DNA of 64,000 bases, from positions 1 through 64,000 of the forward strand of contig NZ_JNXI01000016.1 in assembly GCF_000717055.1 (NCBI RefSeq), written 5' to 3'. A program made the position numbers and the translations under genes. The notes under the pieces were generated by a model. It was not told the DNA's origin. It saw nothing but the letters and a program-made list of their open reading frames with translations, and ran no database searches. Position 1 is the first letter of the stretch, and the number at the start of each line of letters is the position of its first letter. The stretch comes from Streptomyces iakyrus (GTDB lineage Bacteria; Actinomycetota; Actinomycetes; Streptomycetales; Streptomycetaceae). Of the stretch, positions 53,114 through 61,608 are shown in pieces.

Positions 53114-55255
53114 CTACCGGGCGGACGAGCCCTTCGCCGACGGGCCGGAGGCCGGCTTCGCGCCCTTCTTCAGGAAGCCCATGTCCTCGTAGAACGGTGT
53201 GCCGAAGCCGAAGGCGCCGGCGTTGACGAGGTTCTTGCGGGCCGCGAGGAGCTGGGGGCGCTGGAAGAGGGGGATCGAGCCGGCCGCCGCCCAGATCCGG
53301 GAGTCGGCCTTGCGGATCAGGGAGCGGGACTCGCCCTCGTCGAGGGTGGCCACGGCCTCGTCGAAGAGCTGGTCGACCTGGTCGGTGCCGACGCGCGTGT
53401 AGTTCTGCTCGACGTTCAGCGAGCCGTCGGCGGCCGGGACGGGCTTGGCGAAGACGGGGCGGGCGTCGGTGGCCGGGTACGCCGTGGCGGGCCAGGAGTA
53501 CAGGGCGAGGTCGTACTGGCCGGAGGCGATGTGGTCCTTGAAGTAGGACTCGTCGGAGACCTTGGAGATCTCCGTGCCGATGCCGACGCGCTCCAGCATG
53601 CGGGAGATGCGGTCCGCGACGGTGCGCAGCGTCTGGGAGCCGGGCCCGGAGGGGAGCACGAAGCGGAGGGTGAGCGCCTTGCCGTTCTTGGCGAGCCGGG
53701 CGGCCTCCTGGTTCGCCGGGGCGGCCGTGCCCCGGGGGGCGTACGCGCCGGGGGCACCGCCCTGGTGCTGCTGGTACTGCTTGCCGTCCCGGGCCAGGTG
53801 ACCGGCCGGGTCCGGCCCGTGCTGGGCCTTGTCGTCCTCGCCGCTGTCGTCGGCCTCCTCGCCCTCGGGGCCGGCCGCCTTCTCCTTCTTCTGCTCCTCG
53901 ACCGGGCCGCCGCGCACCCACCCGGCGTCCGCGAGCAGCGCCTGGGCCTCCTTGGTGTCCTGGCCGCCGAGGGCGCCGCTGTTGTCGGCGTAGTGGGCCT
54001 GTCCGGACAGGGCGAGGTGGCTGCCGACCGGGACGGCGGGCAGGCCGAGGGGCTTGAGGACGGCCTGGGCGAGTTCCTTGCGGTCCAGGGCGCGGGCGAC
54101 GGCCCTGCGGACCCGTTCGTCGGTGAGCGGGCCCTCGGCGCCGTTCAGGGCGAGCTGGGTGTAGGCGGGCTCCAGGGACTTGCGGACCTCGAAGCCGCTG
54201 AGGGCCCGCTGCTGCCGGGCGTACTTGACGGCCGCCCGGCGCAGCTTCTTGCGGGCGACGGTCTCCTCGTCGGCGGCGTCCTCGTCGGAGCCGTTGGCGA
54301 CGGCCCAGGAGCGCAGGGACTCCGCGGCGGACCGGTCGGCGCCCGGGCCCATCAGCGGGCTGCCGGAACTGTGGGGGCGCGCGGCGAGGGTGATGCGGCG
54401 GGCCGCGGCGGGGTCGATCTCGGCCAGGTCGAGGGTGCCGGCGGCCAGCTCGGAAGCCCGCTTGTCGCGCGGGACGGTGCGCAGCACGATCTCGGACAGC
54501 TTCGTCGGCTCGCCCCACCAGCGCGGGTTGCGGGCCAGCGTGATCTTCTCGTCCTTCGCGTCGACCTTCTTCACCGTGAAGGGGCCGGCGGTGACCTTGA
54601 GCTTTTTGCGGGCCCCGTCGTTGAAGGAGTCCGGGGTCCCCATGACGTCCTTCGGGTACAGCGGCGAGAACAGCGAGCGCCAGTCGGCGTAGGGGCGGCT
54701 GAAGGTGACCCGCACCTCCAGGGCGCTGTCGCCGCGCTCGATCTTCTGGATGCGGTCGTAGCCCGCGTTGCGGGCGGTCCAGTAGGCGGTGTCCTTGCCG
54801 GACAGGGCGCGCCACTGGGCGGCGAAGTCGGCGGCGCCGATCTCGCGGCCGTCGCTCCAGACGGCCTGCTGGTTGAGCTTGTACAGGACGACCTGCTTGG
54901 GCTCGGTCTCGACGACCTCGGCGGACTCCAGGTAGTCGGGGTTGCGCTCCGGGCGCCCGGAGGCGTCCATGCGGAACATCGACGGCAGGACGGCCTGGGC
55001 GACGCGGGTGGTGGTGGCGTCGGCGTCCGACTGGAAGGTGTTCAGCGTGTCGGGCACGGAGTCGACGGCCCAGCGCAGGGTGCCGCCGTCGGCGATCCGG
55101 TCGCGCGGGGCGGGCTGGATGTCCTGCCCGGCCAGCGGCTTGCCGGACGGGTCCTCGGAGCCGCATCCGGCGAGCGCGGGCACCGCGAGCACTCCTGCCG
55201 TGAGGAAGGCGACCGAACGCGTGACCGCGCGCGAGCCGACGCCGTGCTGGGACAT
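53114..55255 (-). CDS. orphan family-5 solute-binding lipoprotein
   Basis: The product is 713 aa. The signal sequence TRSVAFLTAGVLAVPALAGC ends in lipobox LAGC. The fold is that of peptide-binding SBP_bac_5 proteins: GGTLRWAVDSVPDTLNTFQS, VVLYKLNQQAVWSDGREIGA, TERVRRAVARALDRKELAQA-like NGAEGPLTDERVRRAVARAL, and a C-terminal SGQYDLALYSWPATAYP. An acidic and Gln/Gly-rich insertion (about residues 455-520) makes it about 170 aa longer than usual. No permease or ATPase gene is adjacent, so it may feed another transporter or act as a sensor. Shares a 288-bp divergent region with the sdh operon. Confidence 0.85.
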   Translation of the reverse strand: MSQHGVGSRAVTRSVAFLTAGVLAVPALAGCGSEDPSGKPLAGQDIQPAPRDRIADGGTLRWAVDSVPDTLNTFQSDADATTTRVAQAVLPSMFRMDASGRPERNPDYLESAEVVETEPKQVVLYKLNQQAVWSDGREIGAADFAAQWRALSGKDTAYWTARNAGYDRIQKIERGDSALEVRVTFSRPYADWRSLFSPLYPKDVMGTPDSFNDGARKKLKVTAGPFTVKKVDAKDEKITLARNPRWWGEPTKLSEIVLRTVPRDKRASELAAGTLDLAEIDPAAARRITLAARPHSSGSPLMGPGADRSAAESLRSWAVANGSDEDAADEETVARKKLRRAAVKYARQQRALSGFEVRKSLEPAYTQLALNGAEGPLTDERVRRAVARALDRKELAQAVLKPLGLPAVPVGSHLALSGQAHYADNSGALGGQDTKEAQALLADAGWVRGGPVEEQKKEKAAGPEGEEADDSGEDDKAQHGPDPAGHLARDGKQYQQHQGGAPGAYAPRGTAAPANQEAARLAKNGKALTLRFVLPSGPGSQTLRTVADRISRMLERVGIGTEISKVSDESYFKDHIASGQYDLALYSWPATAYPATDARPVFAKPVPAADGSLNVEQNYTRVGTDQVDQLFDEAVATLDEGESRSLIRKADSRIWAAAGSIPLFQRPQLLAARKNLVNAGAFGFGTPFYEDMGFLKKGAKPASGPSAKGSSAR

Positions 55256-55543
55256 CTGTGCTACCTCCGGGAAGCCGCGGGCGTTATGATCACTTTTGGC
55301 GGTATTTGGCTTTCATCTGATGTATGCGGCCACTGAAGAGGAAAGGGTTCGGCAACACAGGGCGACACGGCGGTCACCGGCGGGATGTCACCCGTGCGGC
55401 GCAACGCACCGCACAGTGCACCCACGCGCCTCGGCCAATCGATGCACATCCCTTCACAGCACAAGGTGTGACGCGCAACACTCGCAGGCGCATGAACGTT
55501 GCCGCCTTGGGCCGCGAAGGACCCGTGGAAGTGAGGGCAAGTC

Positions 55544-55834
55544 ATGTCCGTTCACGACGAACTGACGTCAGTCCAGCGCAGTCTCGACGAAGTGTTCCGT
55601 TCGCTGGGACGCCTGGAGAAGCAGCTCGGCACCGGCGGCCTGGAGATGCGCCGCGTCCGTGCCGACGCCAACCACCTGCGCGAGAGCGTCGCCCTGCTGC
55701 GCGACGCCGCCGCGTCACCGGCCGCACCGAAACGCCCCGAGCTGGTCACCATCTCCGACACGCCGTACGACTCCGCCCTGTGGAGCGACTCGGACGACGA
55801 GGGGCTCGGCGCCCGGGACCGGCGCGCTCCCTGA
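55544..55834 (+). CDS. small coiled-coil protein preceding the sdh operon, 96 aa
   Basis: ATG 55544 follows GTGAGGGC. Residues about 5-60 form a predicted coiled coil (DELTSVQRSLDEVFRSLGRL, RRVRADANHLRESVALLRDA), and an acidic Ser/Asp-rich tail follows. No family is recognised. It is 57 bp upstream of the membrane subunit gene and probably in the same operon. A short hypothetical gene holds the equivalent place in the mycobacterial sdh1 operon (Rv0250c, from memory), so an accessory role is possible. The 288 bases upstream show no other gene. Confidence 0.68.
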   Translation: MSVHDELTSVQRSLDEVFRSLGRLEKQLGTGGLEMRRVRADANHLRESVALLRDAAASPAAPKRPELVTISDTPYDSALWSDSDDEGLGARDRRAP

Positions 55835-55891
55835 CCCGGGGAGGAGTCGAGCCCGACCGGCACCTCCCCCGAACCCGACCGGAGTCGTCAC

Positions 55892-56728
55892 GTGGCCACT
55901 GGTACGGAATCCCCTGCCACCGAACCCAGACCTGAGAGCGGCGGTGTCCGGGGCGGGACACGCGCCGCGATCGCCGCCCCGCATCTGCGGACCGACCGCT
56001 GGTGGCTGGCGCCGGCCGGCACCGCGGCCGGTCTGCTCGCGTTCATCGTGTACTCGACCTGGCGGGCCTTCGCGAACGCCGACTACTACGCGGCGCCGTA
56101 CGTCTCGCCCTTCTACTCCCCGTGCCTGGCGGAGAACTGCGAGCCGATGAAGGCCGGCCCGAACTGGGAGATCTTCGGCAGCTGGTGGGGCATCTCGCCC
56201 GCGATCATCATCCTGATCTTCCCGCTCGGCTTCCGCCTGACCTGCTACTACTACCGCAAGGCGTACTACCGCGGCTTCTGGGCGTCCCCGCCGGCCTGCG
56301 CGGTGGCCGAGCCGCACAAGAAGTACAGCGGTGAGACCCGTTTCCCGCTGGTCCTGCAGAACATCCACCGGTACTTCTTCTACGCCGCGCTCCTCGTGGC
56401 CGGGATCCTCACGTACGACACGGTGCTCACCTTCCGCGACGAGAACTACGCCTGGGGCCACATGGGTCTCGGCACCCTCGTGTTCCTGGTCAACATCGTG
56501 CTGATCTGGGCGTACACGATCTCCTGCCACTCCTGCCGGCACATCGTCGGCGGCAAGCTCAAGCACTTCTCCCGGCATCCCGTGCGCTACCGGATGTGGC
56601 AGTGGGCGGGGAAGCTCAACGCCCGGCACATGCAGCTCGCCTGGGCGTCGCTGGTGAGCGTGGCGCTCGCCGACTTCTACGTCTACCTGGTCGCGTCGGG
56701 TGCCTTCGACGATCCGCGCTTCTTCTAG
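55892..56728 (+). CDS. sdhC: succinate dehydrogenase (type Sdh1) membrane subunit
   Basis: The product is 278 aa with a GTG start and GGAG upstream. About 35 polar residues precede five membrane helices (for example WWLAPAGTAAGLLAFIVYST, ISPAIIILIFPLGFRLTCYY, NIHRYFFYAALLVAGILTYD, LGTLVFLVNIVLIWAYTI). Several histidines (NIHRYFF, CHSCRHIVGG) could bind haem. It matches the unusual single large anchor of actinobacterial Sdh1 rather than separate SdhC and SdhD. It passes electrons from SdhB to menaquinone. Confidence 0.85.
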   Translation: MATGTESPATEPRPESGGVRGGTRAAIAAPHLRTDRWWLAPAGTAAGLLAFIVYSTWRAFANADYYAAPYVSPFYSPCLAENCEPMKAGPNWEIFGSWWGISPAIIILIFPLGFRLTCYYYRKAYYRGFWASPPACAVAEPHKKYSGETRFPLVLQNIHRYFFYAALLVAGILTYDTVLTFRDENYAWGHMGLGTLVFLVNIVLIWAYTISCHSCRHIVGGKLKHFSRHPVRYRMWQWAGKLNARHMQLAWASLVSVALADFYVYLVASGAFDDPRFF

Positions 56729-56746
56729 AGGGATGGGGCCTTATCG

Positions 56747-58711
56747 ATGTCCGTGGTCGACCGGCAGGAGTGGGACGTCGTCGTGGTGGGCGCGGGCGGC
56801 GCGGGCCTGCGCGCCGCCATCGAGGCCCGTGAGCGGGGCGCCCGTACGGCCGTGATCTGCAAGTCGCTGTTCGGCAAGGCGCACACGGTGATGGCCGAGG
56901 GCGGCATCGCGGCGGCGATGGCCAACGCCAACGAGAACGACTCCTGGCAGGTGCACTTCCGCGACACCATGCGCGGCGGCAAGTTCCTCAACCAGTGGCG
57001 GATGGCCGAGCTGCACGCCCAGGAGGCGCCGCAGCGGGTGTGGGAGCTGGAGACCTGGGGGGCGCTGTTCGACCGCACCAAGGACGGCCGGATCTCCCAG
57101 CGCAACTTCGGCGGCCATGAGTACCCGCGGCTCGCGCACGTCGGCGACCGCACGGGCCTGGAGCTGATCCGCACCCTCCAGCAGAAGATCGTCTCCCTGC
57201 AGCAGGAGGACTTCCGTGAGACCGGCGACTACGAGTCCCGGCTGAAGATCTTCCAGGAGTGCACGGTCACCCGCGTGCTGAAGACTGTGTCCGACAGCGG
57301 CTCCGCCGCGGGCGGGAGGGTCTCCGGGGTCTTCGCCTACGAGCGCGAGTCGGGCCGCTTCTTCGTGCTGGAGGCGCCGGCCGTGGTGATCGCCACCGGC
57401 GGCATCGGCAAGTCCTTCAAGGTCACGTCGAACTCGTGGGAGTACACCGGCGACGGCCACGCGCTGGCCCTCCTCGCCGGCGCTCCCCTGCTGAACATGG
57501 AGTTCGTGCAGTTCCATCCGACCGGCATGGTCTGGCCGCCCTCGGTGAAGGGCATCCTCGTCACCGAGTCGGTCCGCGGCGACGGCGGTGTTCTGCGCAA
57601 CTCCGACGGCAAGCGGTTCATGTTCGACTACATCCCCGACGTCTTCAAGGAGAAGTACGCCGAGACGGAGGAGGAGGGCGACCGCTGGTACGACGACCCG
57701 GACCACAACCGGCGCCCGCCCGAGCTGCTCCCCCGTGACGAGGTCGCGCGGGCGATCAACGCCGAGGTGAAGGAGGGGCGCGGCTCGCCGCACGGGGGCG
57801 TGTTCCTCGACGTGTCGACGCGGATGCCCGCCGAGGTCATCAAGCGCCGACTGCCGTCGATGTACCACCAGTTCAAGGAGCTGGCGGACGTCGACATCAC
57901 CGCGGAGGCGATGGAGGTCGGGCCCACCTGCCACTACGTGATGGGCGGGGTCGCGGTCGAGTCCGACACGGCCGCGGCGCGCGGGGTGCCCGGTCTCTAC
58001 GCGGCCGGTGAGGTGGCCGGCGGCATGCACGGCTCCAACCGGCTCGGCGGCAACTCTCTGTCCGACCTGCTGGTGTTCGGCCGCCGGGCCGGCTGGCACG
58101 CGGCCGAGTACGCGGCGGGGGCGGCCGGGGCGCGGCCCGTGGTGGACGACGTCCAGATCGACGCGGCCGCCGCCGAGGCCCTGCGGCCCTTCTCGGCCGA
58201 GGCGGAGATCGAGGAGCCGAAAGGCGGCCCGCCGGAGAACCCGTACACCCTGCACCAGGAACTCCAGCAGACGATGAACGACCTGGTCGGGATCATCCGC
58301 CGGGAGGCGGAGATGGAGCAGGCCCTGGAGAAGCTGGCCGAGCTGCGGGTGCGGGCGCGCCGGGCCGGGGTCGAGGGGCACCGGCAGTTCAACCCGGGCT
58401 GGCACCTCGCCCTGGACCTCAGGAACATGCTGCTGGTCAGCGAGTGCGTGGCGCGGGCCGCGCTGGAGCGCACCGAGTCGCGCGGCGGTCACACGCGCGA
58501 GGACCATCCGGGGATGGACCGCACGTGGCGACGGATCAACCTGCTGTGCGCGCTCACCGACCCGACGGGCGGCCTGGCGGCGACGGACCCGGTCCGCGGT
58601 CAGATCGCCCTCACCCGTGAGACCACCGAACCCGTCCGTGCCGACCTGCTCGCCCTGTTCGACAAGGAGGAGCTGGTCAAGTACCTCGCCGAAGAGGAGC
58701 TCTACGAATGA
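56747..58711 (+). CDS. sdhA: succinate dehydrogenase/fumarate reductase flavoprotein subunit
   Basis: The product is 654 aa. The FAD site is VVVGAGGAGLRAAIEA, and the flavin-linking His is in KAHTVMAEGGIAAAM. The dicarboxylate site includes FVQFHPTGMVWPPS and GGMHGSNRLGGNSLSDLLVF. RHLLVS-like LRNMLLVSECVARAAL and the C-terminal helical domain follow. It oxidises succinate to fumarate (or the reverse) on the cytoplasmic side. Starts 18 bp after the anchor gene and overlaps sdhB by 4 bp. Confidence 0.95.
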   Translation: MSVVDRQEWDVVVVGAGGAGLRAAIEARERGARTAVICKSLFGKAHTVMAEGGIAAAMANANENDSWQVHFRDTMRGGKFLNQWRMAELHAQEAPQRVWELETWGALFDRTKDGRISQRNFGGHEYPRLAHVGDRTGLELIRTLQQKIVSLQQEDFRETGDYESRLKIFQECTVTRVLKTVSDSGSAAGGRVSGVFAYERESGRFFVLEAPAVVIATGGIGKSFKVTSNSWEYTGDGHALALLAGAPLLNMEFVQFHPTGMVWPPSVKGILVTESVRGDGGVLRNSDGKRFMFDYIPDVFKEKYAETEEEGDRWYDDPDHNRRPPELLPRDEVARAINAEVKEGRGSPHGGVFLDVSTRMPAEVIKRRLPSMYHQFKELADVDITAEAMEVGPTCHYVMGGVAVESDTAAARGVPGLYAAGEVAGGMHGSNRLGGNSLSDLLVFGRRAGWHAAEYAAGAAGARPVVDDVQIDAAAAEALRPFSAEAEIEEPKGGPPENPYTLHQELQQTMNDLVGIIRREAEMEQALEKLAELRVRARRAGVEGHRQFNPGWHLALDLRNMLLVSECVARAALERTESRGGHTREDHPGMDRTWRRINLLCALTDPTGGLAATDPVRGQIALTRETTEPVRADLLALFDKEELVKYLAEEELYE

Positions 58712-59484
58712 GCGGCTATACGGCCCACTTCAAGGTGTGGCGCGGGGACGTGAGCGGCGGCGGCCTGGAGGACTTCGAGGTCGAGGTCAACGAGGGCGAG
58801 GTGGTGCTCGACATCATCCACCGCCTCCAGGCCACCCAGACGCCCGACCTCGCCGTGCGCTGGAACTGCAAGGCGGGCAAGTGCGGTTCGTGCTCGGCGG
58901 AGATCAACGGCCGGCCGCGGCTGATGTGCATGACGCGCATGTCGGTGTTCGACCGGGAGGAGACCATCACGGTGACGCCGCTGCGGGCGTTCCCGGTCGT
59001 CCGTGACCTGGTCACCGACGTCGGCTTCAACTACACCAAGGCCAGGGAGGTCCCGGCCTTCGTGCCGCCGGCCGGTGTCGCTCCGGGCGAGTACCGGATG
59101 ATGCAGGAGGACGTGGACCGCTCGCAGGAGTTCCGCAAGTGCATCGAGTGTTTCCTGTGCCAGGACACCTGCCATGTGGTCCGCGACCACGAGGAGAACA
59201 AGCAGGCGTTCGCCGGGCCCCGGTTCCTGATGCGGGTGGCGGAGCTGGACATGCACCCGCTGGACGCGGCGGCGGAAACCGGCCTGGACCGCAAGACCAC
59301 CGCCCAGGACGAGCACGGCCTCGGCTACTGCAACATCACCAAGTGCTGCACCGAGGTCTGTCCCGAGGGCATCAAGATCACGGACAACGCGCTGATCCCG
59401 CTGAAGGAACGGGCGGCGGACCGCAAGTACGACCCGCTGGTGTGGCTGGGCTCGAAGATCAGGAGGCGCTCTTCAGCAGGCTGA
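58708..59484 (+). CDS. sdhB: succinate dehydrogenase/fumarate reductase iron-sulfur subunit
   Basis: The product is 258 aa; its ATG overlaps the sdhA stop (ATGA). The 2Fe-2S cysteines lie in CKAGKCGSCSAEINGRPRLM with the fourth just after, and the 4Fe-4S and 3Fe-4S sites in CIECFLCQDTCHV and CNITKCCTEVCPEG. It links the flavin to the membrane anchor. The last 26 bases overlap the end of the convergent phosphotransferase gene, leaving no room for a terminator. Confidence 0.94.
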   Translation: MSGYTAHFKVWRGDVSGGGLEDFEVEVNEGEVVLDIIHRLQATQTPDLAVRWNCKAGKCGSCSAEINGRPRLMCMTRMSVFDREETITVTPLRAFPVVRDLVTDVGFNYTKAREVPAFVPPAGVAPGEYRMMQEDVDRSQEFRKCIECFLCQDTCHVVRDHEENKQAFAGPRFLMRVAELDMHPLDAAAETGLDRKTTAQDEHGLGYCNITKCCTEVCPEGIKITDNALIPLKERAADRKYDPLVWLGSKIRRRSSAG

Positions 59485-60454
59485 GCGCCTGGTGGAGGTT
59501 GTGTTCCGCGATCTCCCGCATCCGGCCCGGGTGCGGGAAGTCGCCCTCGATGAGGGTCAGCGGACCCGAGACCAGGCCGAGGTGCATCGCCAGCCGGTAC
59601 AGGCGCAGGCGCGCCTCGTCCAGGCCCGGGGCGCGCAGGGCGTCGTAGTGGGGGCCGAAGCGGAGCCGCAGGAAGACGTGCTCGTGCTCCACGTCGAAGT
59701 ACATCAGGCCTTCGATGTCGATGAGCGCGGGCTGGCCGCCGGGCGTGAGCAGGACGTGGTCCGCCCCTAGTTCGCCGTGGACGAGGGTGTGGCGGTCGCG
59801 GGGCCGGACCTCGGCGGCCAGGGCGTGGATCTCCTTCTCCAGCTCGCGGCGCGCGGCGGCCGCGCGGGGGTCGCGTGCGGCGGCTTCGGCCACGGAGCGC
59901 AGGGCCCCTTCGGTGATGCGCTGCTCGCAGGAAACGCCGTACGAGGAACCGCCGTCGTCCACGACGGCGACCTTCCCGAAGCGGGGACCGGTGTGGCTGT
60001 GCAGGGTGGCGAGCAGCTCGGCCGTCCGCTCCAGGGCCTGCGGAGCCGCGGCGGGGTCGCGGGCCAGGGCGTCCTCCAGGCTGCCGCCGGCCAGGTCCTC
60101 GACGACGGCCGCGTCCGCGGGCAGGTGCGTGCGCGTGGAGTCGGCGAACCGGAGGCAGGGCGTGCGGACGCCGGCTGCTGCCAGGCGGTCGTGGGCCGCC
60201 GTGAACAGGCCGAGGCCCGTGCCGTGGGAGAAGACGTCCCGGGGGTCGGGGTCCGGCAGGTCCCAGTAGTCCTCGTCGCCGGACCAGACGTAGGCGACGG
60301 CGGTGGAGTCGTCGTCGAGGACCAGCCGGTAGACGCCCTTCCTGGTGCCGCCGCGCAGGCGTTCCACGCCGGTGAGGGTGCGGCCCGGGCCGAGGGCGGC
60401 GCGGGCCAGGGGCGCCAGGTCGGTGGTGGTGAGGGGGCGTCGGGTCCGGGTCAC
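59459..60454 (-). CDS. APH/choline-kinase family phosphotransferase
   Basis: The product is 331 aa from GTG 60454, which overlaps the upstream GH18-like gene stop (GTGA). The kinase-like fold shows the N-lobe TRKGVYRLVLDDDSTAVAYV, the Brenner motif HTLVHGELGADHVLLTPGG with the catalytic region (Glu in place of the more usual Asp) and the metal-binding ALIDIEGLMYFDVEHE. It should phosphorylate a small molecule; aminoglycoside resistance is only one option in this family and is not supported in particular. Tail overlaps sdhB. Confidence 0.84.
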   Translation of the reverse strand: MTRTRRPLTTTDLAPLARAALGPGRTLTGVERLRGGTRKGVYRLVLDDDSTAVAYVWSGDEDYWDLPDPDPRDVFSHGTGLGLFTAAHDRLAAAGVRTPCLRFADSTRTHLPADAAVVEDLAGGSLEDALARDPAAAPQALERTAELLATLHSHTGPRFGKVAVVDDGGSSYGVSCEQRITEGALRSVAEAAARDPRAAAARRELEKEIHALAAEVRPRDRHTLVHGELGADHVLLTPGGQPALIDIEGLMYFDVEHEHVFLRLRFGPHYDALRAPGLDEARLRLYRLAMHLGLVSGPLTLIEGDFPHPGRMREIAEHNLHQALSLLKSAS

Positions 60455-61542
60455 CCGACCCAGTCTTCCTTGTAGGCACGCCAGTCGGCCTCGGTGGCGG
60501 CGAAGTCGATGTACAGCGCGACGCCGAAGCGGGCCCGGTCCGCGTCCGTACGGGACAGGCCGAGGCGGACGCCCCGGACCGCTGCGGGCACGGTCTCGGC
60601 GTGGCCCCAGTGGGTGAAGTTGCTCTCGTAGTAGAAGGGCAGGCCCATCAGCAGGTCGGTGGAGGGCGGGGTGACCTCCAGGGCGAGGGAGGTCTGCTGG
60701 GCGACAAAGCCGCCGTAGGTGCCCTCCAGGGGCTGGGCGGTGTCGTACGACATCAGGGCGATCTGGTCGACGCGGCGGGCGACCTGGCCGAAGAACTTCT
60801 GCGACCACCACTTGGGGTGCTCGGTGAAGAGGCCGAACACGGTGTGCAGGGCCGGGAGCGGGTCGATCTGGTGGGCGGCGACGGAGAGCTGGGCGTCCCG
60901 GGAGCGGGTCTCGCGGCGCAGGGAGTCGAGCAGGGTGAGGAAGTCGCGGTCGCCGGACGGCATGGGTTCCAGGTCGAGGTGGATGCCCTCGTAGCCGGTG
61001 TCCAGGACCTGGCGGGCGGAGCGGACGACGGCCGCGCGGGTGTCCGCGTCGTTCAGGAGCATGCCCTCGCTGTCCTCGGAGGCGAGGACGTCGCCGAGGA
61101 AGGCCTGGACGCGGACGCCGGGCAGCTTCTCGTGCACGGCGTCGATGAACCAGCGGGCCCTCGGATAGACCGACTTGGGGAGGGTGCCGTCGTGCTCCAG
61201 GGGGCCCGAGTGGACGTACAGGTCCCGGATGCCGGTGTCCTTCAGTCGCCGGGCCAGGGCGGTGACGTCGGCGTCCTTCTTGCGGCCGTCGACCCAGGCG
61301 TGGCCGAGCCAGAGGGCATCGCGGTCGCGGGTGCGGGTGCCGTCGGCCGGGTCGCCCGTGTAGTTGATGCGGAGGGCTGTCAGAACGGCCAGCAGCGGGA
61401 CCAGCAGGACCAGGGCCACGGCGAGCGCCGTGCGTCTGATCCAGCGTCGGCGCCGCTTGCCTTCTCCCTTGGGTGCGGGAGCGTCCTGCGCGGCGTCTTC
61501 GGCGGCCGCCTCGGCCGGGGTGGTGCCTTCCGTGCGGTCCAT
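60451..61542 (-). CDS. membrane-anchored GH18-like TIM-barrel protein
   Basis: The product is 363 aa. A basic N-terminus and one membrane helix (TALAVALVLLVPLLAVLTAL, about residues 38-57) anchor it outside. The domain looks like a glycoside hydrolase family 18 barrel: IRDLYVHSGPLEHDG, the catalytic-strand-like YEGIHLDLEPMPSGDRDFL with a DxE pair, QIALMSYDTAQPLEG and the late ARFGVALYIDFA. Such proteins act on chitin, peptidoglycan or related glycans, or bind them. Translation is coupled to the phosphotransferase downstream. Confidence 0.75.
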   Translation of the reverse strand: MDRTEGTTPAEAAAEDAAQDAPAPKGEGKRRRRWIRRTALAVALVLLVPLLAVLTALRINYTGDPADGTRTRDRDALWLGHAWVDGRKKDADVTALARRLKDTGIRDLYVHSGPLEHDGTLPKSVYPRARWFIDAVHEKLPGVRVQAFLGDVLASEDSEGMLLNDADTRAAVVRSARQVLDTGYEGIHLDLEPMPSGDRDFLTLLDSLRRETRSRDAQLSVAAHQIDPLPALHTVFGLFTEHPKWWSQKFFGQVARRVDQIALMSYDTAQPLEGTYGGFVAQQTSLALEVTPPSTDLLMGLPFYYESNFTHWGHAETVPAAVRGVRLGLSRTDADRARFGVALYIDFAATEADWRAYKEDWVG

Positions 61543-61608
61543 GCCGTCTCCCAGGTGGTGCGGATGGTGTTGCCGGGGATGACGATCAGCACGGACCTTC
61601 GGTTGCCG

